From: Pseudomonas sp. B6002
Lineage (GTDB): Bacteria; Pseudomonadota; Gammaproteobacteria; Pseudomonadales; Pseudomonadaceae
Assembly (NCBI RefSeq): GCF_013385985.1
Contig: NZ_JACAOY010000010.1
Span: forward strand, 186,001-250,000
Reading direction: 5' to 3'
Length of the DNA stretch: 64,000 bases
Shown: piece after piece, positions 58,986 through 64,000 of the stretch
Layout of the letters: every line of letters starts with the position of its first letter
Numbering within the stretch: position 1 is the first letter of the stretch
The notes under the pieces: model-generated
Database searches by the model: none
What the model was told of the DNA's origin: nothing
The model's input: only the letters and a program-made list of their open reading frames with translations
Position numbers and translations under genes: made by a program

Positions 58986-59624
58986 ATGCGACCATTTTTC
59001 AAGACATGGCTAACCATCTGCCTATTAATGCCACTGGCCGCCCACGCCACCAATCGTGAGCAACGACTTCCGAACGTTAATGGTTTCACCCCTAAAGTCC
59101 ACAGCACACCGAGCACCGCCAAGTCGGTAAAGCTGACCGTCAACCGCCCGACTCAAGTGAGCAAGGTTCACGGTAAAGCAATCCACACCGCACTGGCTGC
59201 CAGCAACACCAAGCAAAGCAGCAACGTCCTCAGCCGCGCCGTCAACGTGCTCGGTACTCCTTATCGTTGGGGCGGCAGCAGCCCAAGTAAAGGGTTCGAC
59301 TGCAGTGGTTTGGTGAAATATGCGTTTAACGACGTAAAAGCCGTGGATTTGCCGCGTACTTCCAACGCCATGGCCGCTGGCCACGGGCTGAAGGTTGATC
59401 GCAAGGACCTGAAACCCGGTGACCTGTTGTTCTTCAAATTGAAGAGCCGCCAGGTCAACCACGTTGCCATCTACCTGGGCAATGACCGCTTTATCCACGC
59501 ACCGCGTCGCGGCAAGGCCGTCAGCATCGACACGCTGAAAAAGCCGTTCTGGGACAAGAACTACGTGATTGCCAAGCGGGTTCTGCCTAAAGAGCAGAAC
59601 AACCTGCGCGTCGTTCAGCGCTGA
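58986..59624 (+). CDS. Secreted NlpC/P60 family cell-wall peptidase
   Basis: 212 residues. A signal peptide (WLTICLLMPLAAHA) precedes a Ser/Thr/Lys-rich linker to about residue 85 and an NlpC/P60 domain: GTPYRWGGSSPSKGFDCSGL with the catalytic Cys, LKPGDLLFFKL, and HVAIYLGNDRFIHA with the catalytic His. It should cut peptide stems of peptidoglycan (gamma-D-Glu-diaminopimelate bond in related enzymes). ATG 58986 starts the signal peptide. Confidence 0.93.
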   Translation: MRPFFKTWLTICLLMPLAAHATNREQRLPNVNGFTPKVHSTPSTAKSVKLTVNRPTQVSKVHGKAIHTALAASNTKQSSNVLSRAVNVLGTPYRWGGSSPSKGFDCSGLVKYAFNDVKAVDLPRTSNAMAAGHGLKVDRKDLKPGDLLFFKLKSRQVNHVAIYLGNDRFIHAPRRGKAVSIDTLKKPFWDKNYVIAKRVLPKEQNNLRVVQR

Positions 59625-59655
59625 TACCTAGCTCCCCATTTGAAATGCAATCAAC

Positions 59656-59747
59656 TGTGGGAGCTGGCTTGCCTGCGAAAGCGGACTGTCAGGCAATATC
59701 TGTGCAAGCTGCCAGACAGCTATCGCAGGCAAGCCAGCTCCCACAGT
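59656..59747. repeat. REP pair (TGTGGGAGCTGGCTTGCCTG type)
   Basis: Inverted pair between the convergent NlpC/P60 and pilT genes. Confidence 0.92.
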
Positions 59748-59761
59748 GATTTTTGTGTCCT

Positions 59762-60796
59762 TTAGATATCTGCAGGCACCCTCGCCTTTTCCCGCGCGTG
59801 CTCCCGGCTGATCACCCCCTCGCTCACCAGCGCCTTCAAGCTCATATCCAGGGTCTTCATCCCCATCGCCCCGCCTGTCTGGATTGCCGAGACCATCTGC
59901 GCCACCCTGTCCTCACGGATCAAATTCCGAATTGCCGGCGTGCCCAGCATGATTTCATGGGCCGCCACGCGCCCGCCGCCGATCTTCTTCACCAGCACCT
60001 GAGACACCACCGCCTGCAGCGACTCGGACAGCATCGAGCGCACCATGGTCTTTTCCCCTGCCGGGAACACATCCACCAGCCTGTCCACGGTCTTGGCCGC
60101 CGACGTGGTGTGCAGGGTGCCAAACACCAGGTGCCCGGTCTCGGCCGCCGTCAGGGCCAGGCGGATGGTTTCCAGGTCGCGCAGTTCGCCCACCAGGATC
60201 ACGTCCGGGTCTTCGCGCAACGCCGAGCGCAAGGCCGTCGAGAAGCTGTGGGTGTCCCGGTGCACCTGGCGCTGATTGATCAGTGCCGTTTTCGGCTGGT
60301 GGATAAATTCGATGGGGTCTTCCAGAGTCAGGATGTGCTGGCGCCGATGCTGATTGAGGTAATCGATCATCGCCGCCAGTGTCGTGGACTTGCCGGACCC
60401 GGTAGGCCCAGTGACCAGCACCAGCCCACGTGGCAACTGCGCGATACGCTGGAACACCTCGCCCAGTCCCAGGCTTTCCAGGCTCTGGACCTCAGCGGGA
60501 ATCGTACGAAATACGGCCCCCATGCCACGGTCCTGCTGGAACACGTTCGCGCGGAACCGCCCCACGCCCGGCAGCGCAAAGGCAAAATCCGTTTCAAGAG
60601 ATGTTTCGAAATCCTTTTGTTGGTATTGGTTGAGCAAAGGGCGCAATAAATCCGCAACGTGCGAGGCTGAAAGCACCGGCCCGTCCAAAGGCCATACCTC
60701 CCCATCCACACGCAGCATCGGCGCCAGGCCGGCCGACAAATGCAGGTCGGAGGCGCCTCGGCGCACGCTGACCGTCAGCAATTCAGTGATATCCAT
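59762..60796 (-). CDS. pilT: Type IV pilus retraction ATPase PilT
   Basis: 344 residues, the same length as PilT of P. aeruginosa. It begins MDITELLTVSVRRGASDLHL. Walker A is VTGPTGSGKSTTLAAM, the Asp box is EDPIEFIH, the Walker B region is LREDPDVILVGELRDLETI, and the C-terminal AIRNLIRE motif needed for retraction is present. It powers pilus disassembly. The neighbouring pilU of P. aeruginosa is not found here. Divergent from yggS with a 57-bp spacer. Confidence 0.96.
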   Translation of the reverse strand: MDITELLTVSVRRGASDLHLSAGLAPMLRVDGEVWPLDGPVLSASHVADLLRPLLNQYQQKDFETSLETDFAFALPGVGRFRANVFQQDRGMGAVFRTIPAEVQSLESLGLGEVFQRIAQLPRGLVLVTGPTGSGKSTTLAAMIDYLNQHRRQHILTLEDPIEFIHQPKTALINQRQVHRDTHSFSTALRSALREDPDVILVGELRDLETIRLALTAAETGHLVFGTLHTTSAAKTVDRLVDVFPAGEKTMVRSMLSESLQAVVSQVLVKKIGGGRVAAHEIMLGTPAIRNLIREDRVAQMVSAIQTGGAMGMKTLDMSLKALVSEGVISREHAREKARVPADI

Positions 60797-60853
60797 AGGG
60801 CTTTCCATTTCCAGTAGAATGCCGCGGACTCCATATCCACGGGCGCATCTTGA

Positions 60854-61540
60854 ATGTCGACGATAGCAGACAACATTGGCCTGGTTAGCCAGCGCATCCG
60901 CGCCGCAGCCGACGCCGTGCAACGTGACGCAAGCAGCATCCACCTGCTGGCCGTGAGCAAGACCAAACCCGCGCAAGCCGTGCGTGAAGCCTACGCCGCC
61001 GGGATGCGCGACTTTGGCGAGAACTACTTGCAGGAAGCCTTGGGCAAACAGGCCGAATTAACCGACCTGCCCTTGAGTTGGCACTTCATCGGCCCCATTC
61101 AATCGAACAAGACGCGCGCTATCGCCGAGAACTTCGCTTGGGTGCATTCCGTGGACCGCCTAAAAATCGCACAACGCCTGTCCGAACAACGCCCGGCCGA
61201 CCTGCCGCCGCTGAACATCTGCATCCAGGTCAACGTCAGTGGCGAAGCCAGCAAGTCCGGCTGTACGCCCGCCGACCTGCCGGCGCTGGCCCAGGCGATC
61301 AGCGCACTGCCGCGCTTGCAACTGCGGGGCTTGATGGCAATCCCTGAGCCGACGGAAGATCGTGCCGCGCAAGATGCAGCCTTCGCCACGGTGCGCGAAC
61401 TGCAAGCCAGTTTGAACCTGCCGCTGGACACACTTTCCATGGGCATGAGCCACGACCTTGAGTCGGCCATCGCCCAAGGCGCCACCTGGGTGCGGATCGG
61501 TACCGCCCTGTTTGGCGCCCGCGACTACGGCCAGCCTTGA
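60854..61540 (+). CDS. yggS: PLP-homeostasis protein YggS
   Basis: 228 residues, alanine-racemase-like N-domain fold type III. HLLAVSKTKPAQAVREAY holds the PLP Lys, FGENYLQEALGK, WHFIGPIQSNK and LSMGMSHDLESAI are signatures. It has no known catalytic activity and keeps pyridoxal phosphate balance. It precedes proC by 33 bp in the common yggS-proC-yggT order. Confidence 0.96.
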   Translation: MSTIADNIGLVSQRIRAAADAVQRDASSIHLLAVSKTKPAQAVREAYAAGMRDFGENYLQEALGKQAELTDLPLSWHFIGPIQSNKTRAIAENFAWVHSVDRLKIAQRLSEQRPADLPPLNICIQVNVSGEASKSGCTPADLPALAQAISALPRLQLRGLMAIPEPTEDRAAQDAAFATVRELQASLNLPLDTLSMGMSHDLESAIAQGATWVRIGTALFGARDYGQP

Positions 61541-61573
61541 AATGGCTGACTTCCCTCTGAGTAAGGACCTGTC

Positions 61574-62392
61574 ATGAGTAACACGCGTATTGCCTTTATC
61601 GGCGCCGGTAACATGGCGGCCAGCCTGATCGGTGGCCTGCGGGCCAAGGGCCTGCAAGCCCAGCAGATCCGCGCCAGCGACCCGGGCGCCGAAACCCGCG
61701 CCCGCGTCAGCGCCGAGCACGGCATTGAAACCTTTGCCGACAACGCCGAGGCCATTCAAGGCGTCGACGTGATCGTGCTGGCGGTCAAGCCGCAAGCCAT
61801 GAAGGCCGTGTGCGAAAGCCTGCGCCCAAGCCTGCTGCCCCATCAACTGGTGGTCTCGATTGCCGCTGGCATCACCTGTGCCAGCATGACGAACTGGCTT
61901 GGCGCGCAGCCGATCGTACGTTGCATGCCCAACACCCCGTCGCTGCTGCGCCAGGGCGTGAGCGGCCTGTATGCCACCTCCGAAGTCAGCGCCGAGCAGC
62001 GTGGCCAGGCTCAGGAACTGCTGTCTGCCGTGGGCATCGCCCTGTGGCTGGAACAGGAGCAGCAGCTGGACGCGGTCACCGCCGTGTCCGGCAGCGGCCC
62101 GGCGTATTTCTTCCTGCTGATCGAAGCCATGACCGCCGCCGGCGTGAAACTGGGCCTGCCGCAGGAAATCGCCAAGCAACTGGCCGAACAGACGGCCCTG
62201 GGCGCCGCGAAGATGGCGGTGACCAGCGACGTGGACGCCGCCGAACTGCGCCGCCGCGTGACCTCCCCGGGCGGGACCACGCAGGCTGCCATCGAATCGT
62301 TCCAGGCCGGGGGCTTTGAAGCCCTGGTGGAAAAAGCACTGGGTGCCGCAGCACATCGTTCGGCCGAGATGGCCGAGCAGCTGGGCAAATAG
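61574..62392 (+). CDS. proC: Pyrroline-5-carboxylate reductase
   Basis: Last step of proline synthesis. 272 residues. The NAD(P) motif is FIGAGNMAASLIGGL, MPNTPSLLRQGVSGLYA and VSGSGPAYFFLLIEAM follow, and the signature VTSPGGTTQAAIESF is near the end. AAGGACCTGTC precedes ATG 61574. It lies between yggS and yggT, probably one operon. Confidence 0.97.
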   Translation: MSNTRIAFIGAGNMAASLIGGLRAKGLQAQQIRASDPGAETRARVSAEHGIETFADNAEAIQGVDVIVLAVKPQAMKAVCESLRPSLLPHQLVVSIAAGITCASMTNWLGAQPIVRCMPNTPSLLRQGVSGLYATSEVSAEQRGQAQELLSAVGIALWLEQEQQLDAVTAVSGSGPAYFFLLIEAMTAAGVKLGLPQEIAKQLAEQTALGAAKMAVTSDVDAAELRRRVTSPGGTTQAAIESFQAGGFEALVEKALGAAAHRSAEMAEQLGK

Positions 62393-62415
62393 TCGTCCCC
62401 TACAAGGAATCAAAC

Positions 62416-63003
62416 ATGCTTGGAATCAATGACGCTGCCGTTTTCATCATCCAGACCCTGGGCAGCCTGTACCTGCTGATCGTACTGATGCGCTTTATCC
62501 TGCAACTGGTGCGGGCGAACTTCTACAACCCGCTGTGCCAGTTCGTGGTGAAGGCCACCCAGCCGCTGCTCAAGCCACTGCGCCGGGTTGTGCCGAGCAT
62601 GTTCGGCCTGGACATGTCGTCGCTGGTGCTGGCGCTGCTGCTGCAGATCCTGCTGTTTGCGGTAATCCTGCTGCTCAACGGCTACCAGGCCAACACCGTG
62701 CTGCTGTTGCCGTGGGGCCTGATCGGCATTTTCTCGCTGTTTTTGAAGATCATCTTCTGGTCGATGATCATCAGCGTGATCCTCTCGTGGGTCGCTCCCG
62801 GCAGCCGCAGCCCGGGCGCCGAGCTGGTGTACCAGATCACCGAGCCGGTGCTGGCGCCGTTCCGTCGCTTGATCCCCAACCTGGGCGGCCTGGATATCTC
62901 GCCGATCTTCGCGTTTATCGCGATCCAGCTGCTGCAAAGCTGGGTGATCCCGCGTCTGGCCTACTACGCGTTCATGCCTAAGGAATTGTTCGGCCTGATC
63001 TGA
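62416..63003 (+). CDS. yggT: YggT family membrane protein
   Basis: 195 residues, two YggT repeats, each a pair of helices (LYLLIVLMRFILQLVRANFYNP with PLLKPLRRVVPSM, and MIISVILSWVAPGS with PVLAPFRRLIPNLGGLDISP). Inner-membrane protein of unknown function, third gene of the yggS-proC-yggT group. Confidence 0.94.
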   Translation: MLGINDAAVFIIQTLGSLYLLIVLMRFILQLVRANFYNPLCQFVVKATQPLLKPLRRVVPSMFGLDMSSLVLALLLQILLFAVILLLNGYQANTVLLLPWGLIGIFSLFLKIIFWSMIISVILSWVAPGSRSPGAELVYQITEPVLAPFRRLIPNLGGLDISPIFAFIAIQLLQSWVIPRLAYYAFMPKELFGLI

Positions 63004-63012
63004 CGCGCCTCC

Positions 63013-63064
63013 TGTGGGAGCTGGCTTGTGTGAAAGCCAGCTCCCACACAACCAGCTCCCACAT
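63013..63064. repeat. Degenerate REP cluster
   Basis: TGTGGGAGCTGGCTT and AAGCCAGCTCCCACA arms with almost no space between them, followed by a third partial arm (ACCAGCTCCCACA). It looks like a collapsed pair, between yggT and metX. Confidence 0.8.
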
Positions 63065-63163
63065 TTTGTATCTGTGCCCTGATTTGAATCCGTGCAGGCC
63101 TTTGCTTGCCGCTGGCCCCCCCGCTCTTTAGACTTACGCCTCATTTAAACGAGAGCAGGGTCG

Positions 63164-64000
63164 ATGCCAGCTGCCTTCCCCCCCGATTCTGTTGGACTGG
63201 TCGTGCCCCAAGTGGCGCACTTCAGCGAACCGCTGGCCCTGGCCTGCGGCCGGTCGCTGCCAGCCTACGACCTGATCTACGAAACCTACGGCCAATTGAA
63301 CGCTACAGCGAGCAATGCCGTGCTGATCTGCCACGCCCTGTCCGGCCATCATCACGCCGCAGGCTATCACTCGGCCGACGAGCGCAAGCCCGGCTGGTGG
63401 GACAGCTGCATCGGCCCCGGCAAGCCCATCGACACCAACAAGTTCTTTGTGGTCAGCCTGAACAACCTCGGCGGCTGCAACGGCTCCACCGGCCCGAGCA
63501 GCCTCAACCCGGAAACCGGCAAGCCATTCGGCGCGGACTTCCCGGTGCTCACCGTGGAAGACTGGGTGCACAGCCAGGCGCGCCTGGCCGACCTGCTGGG
63601 CATCAGCCAGTGGGCCGCCGTGATCGGTGGCAGCCTGGGCGGCATGCAGGCCCTGCAATGGACCATCACCTACCCGGACCGCGTGCGTCATTGCCTGGCT
63701 ATCGCCTCGGCACCTAAGTTGTCGGCACAGAACATCGCCTTCAACGAAGTGGCGCGCCAGGCCATCCTCACCGACCCCGAGTTCCACGGCGGTTCGTTCC
63801 AGGAAGCCGGTGTGATCCCCAAGCGCGGCCTGATGCTGGCGCGGATGGTCGGGCATATCACCTACCTGTCCGATGACTCCATGGGCGAGAAATTCGGCCG
63901 TGGCCTCAAGAGCGAAAAGCTCAACTACGACTTCCACAGCGTCGAGTTCCAGGTGGAAAGCTACCTGCGTTATCAGGGCGAGGAGTTCTCCGGGCGTTTC
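63164..64000 (+). CDS. metX: Homoserine O-acyltransferase MetX, 3' end cut by the window edge
   Basis: 279 codons are present and open to the edge. An alpha/beta-hydrolase with [30 protein letters not shown] and the nucleophile motif [14 protein letters not shown]. It activates homoserine with an acyl group for methionine synthesis. Pseudomonas MetX may use succinyl-CoA instead of acetyl-CoA, which cannot be told from this part. It begins at ATG 63164 ([12 protein letters not shown]). It feeds homocysteine into the cycle served by metF, metK and ahcY in the same window. Confidence 0.95.
   Translation, partial: MPAAFPPDSVGLVVPQVAHFSEPLALACGRSLPAYDLIYETYGQLNATASNAVLICHALSGHHHAAGYHSADERKPGWWDSCIGPGKPIDTNKFFVVSLNNLGGCNGSTGPSSLNPETGKPFGADFPVLTVEDWVHSQARLADLLGISQWAAVIGGSLGGMQALQWTITYPDRVRHCLAIASAPKLSAQNIAFNEVARQAILTDPEFHGGSFQEAGVIPKRGLMLARMVGHITYLSDDSMGEKFGRGLKSEKLNYDFHSVEFQVESYLRYQGEEFSGRF

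Overview
The window is a 64 kb piece of a Pseudomonas chromosome, most likely from the P. fluorescens group. The evidence is the high GC content, strong G/C preference at third codon positions, and at least 16 intergenic REP palindromes of the fluorescens type (for example TGTGGGAGCTGGCTTGCC). Gene blocks also match, from memory, the order around PA0390-PA0432 and PA0546-PA0551 of P. aeruginosa PAO1. No rRNA, tRNA, CRISPR, IS element or prophage gene was recognised. Almost all genes are core metabolism, with a variable block in the middle.

Layout. 1-5.7 kb: epd (cut by the left edge), tkt, then a SahR-like ArsR/methyltransferase regulator in tandem with metK. 5.8-13.1 kb: two small secreted Cys-pair proteins flanking a secreted-looking LigB, a cytochrome c' lipoprotein, mltA, a MAPEG protein, an NhaP-type antiporter and a formate/nitrite transporter. 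13.1-15.1 kb: an orphan ExoU-like patatin phospholipase. 15.1-18.3 kb: a thioesterase, then ahcY behind a clear S-adenosylhomocysteine riboswitch, then metF. 18.3-26.3 kb: a glycosyltransferase-like protein of unknown role, an orphan solute-binding protein, rhlE with a structured leader, yceI-cytochrome b561, bioA and rsmE.

26.4-42 kb is the accessory part. It holds a D-amino-acid dehydrogenase/RidA/solute-binding module with a divergent LysR regulator, a hemolysin-III protein and a split chromate transporter. Next comes the complete malonate decarboxylase cluster mdcABCDEGH-madLM with convergent mdcR. It ends with a DUF6124-like gene broken by a nonsense codon and a small stand-alone polymorphic-toxin-44 protein with a probable membrane immunity partner.

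42-64 kb returns to core synteny: the Chp/Pil chemosensory genes (pilGHIJ-chpA-chpC, without pilK and chpB), gshB, tonB3, yqgE-ruvX, pyrR-pyrB-pyrC' (catalytically dead dihydroorotase), a TM2 protein, an NlpC/P60 peptidase, pilT, then yggS-proC-yggT-metX (cut by the right edge).

Functional themes. The methyl cycle is strongly represented: metK makes SAM, ahcY clears SAH, metF supplies methyl groups, metX feeds homocysteine synthesis and bioA consumes SAM. Two different SAH/SAM-sensing devices appear to control it, a SahR-like repressor next to metK and an RNA riboswitch on ahcY. Type IV pilus control (Chp system, TonB3, PilT) is the second theme and malonate catabolism the third. The most interesting leads are the toxin-44 pair, the orphan ExoU-like lipase, the SahR-like operator with an apparently leaderless start, and the twin secreted proteins around ligB.
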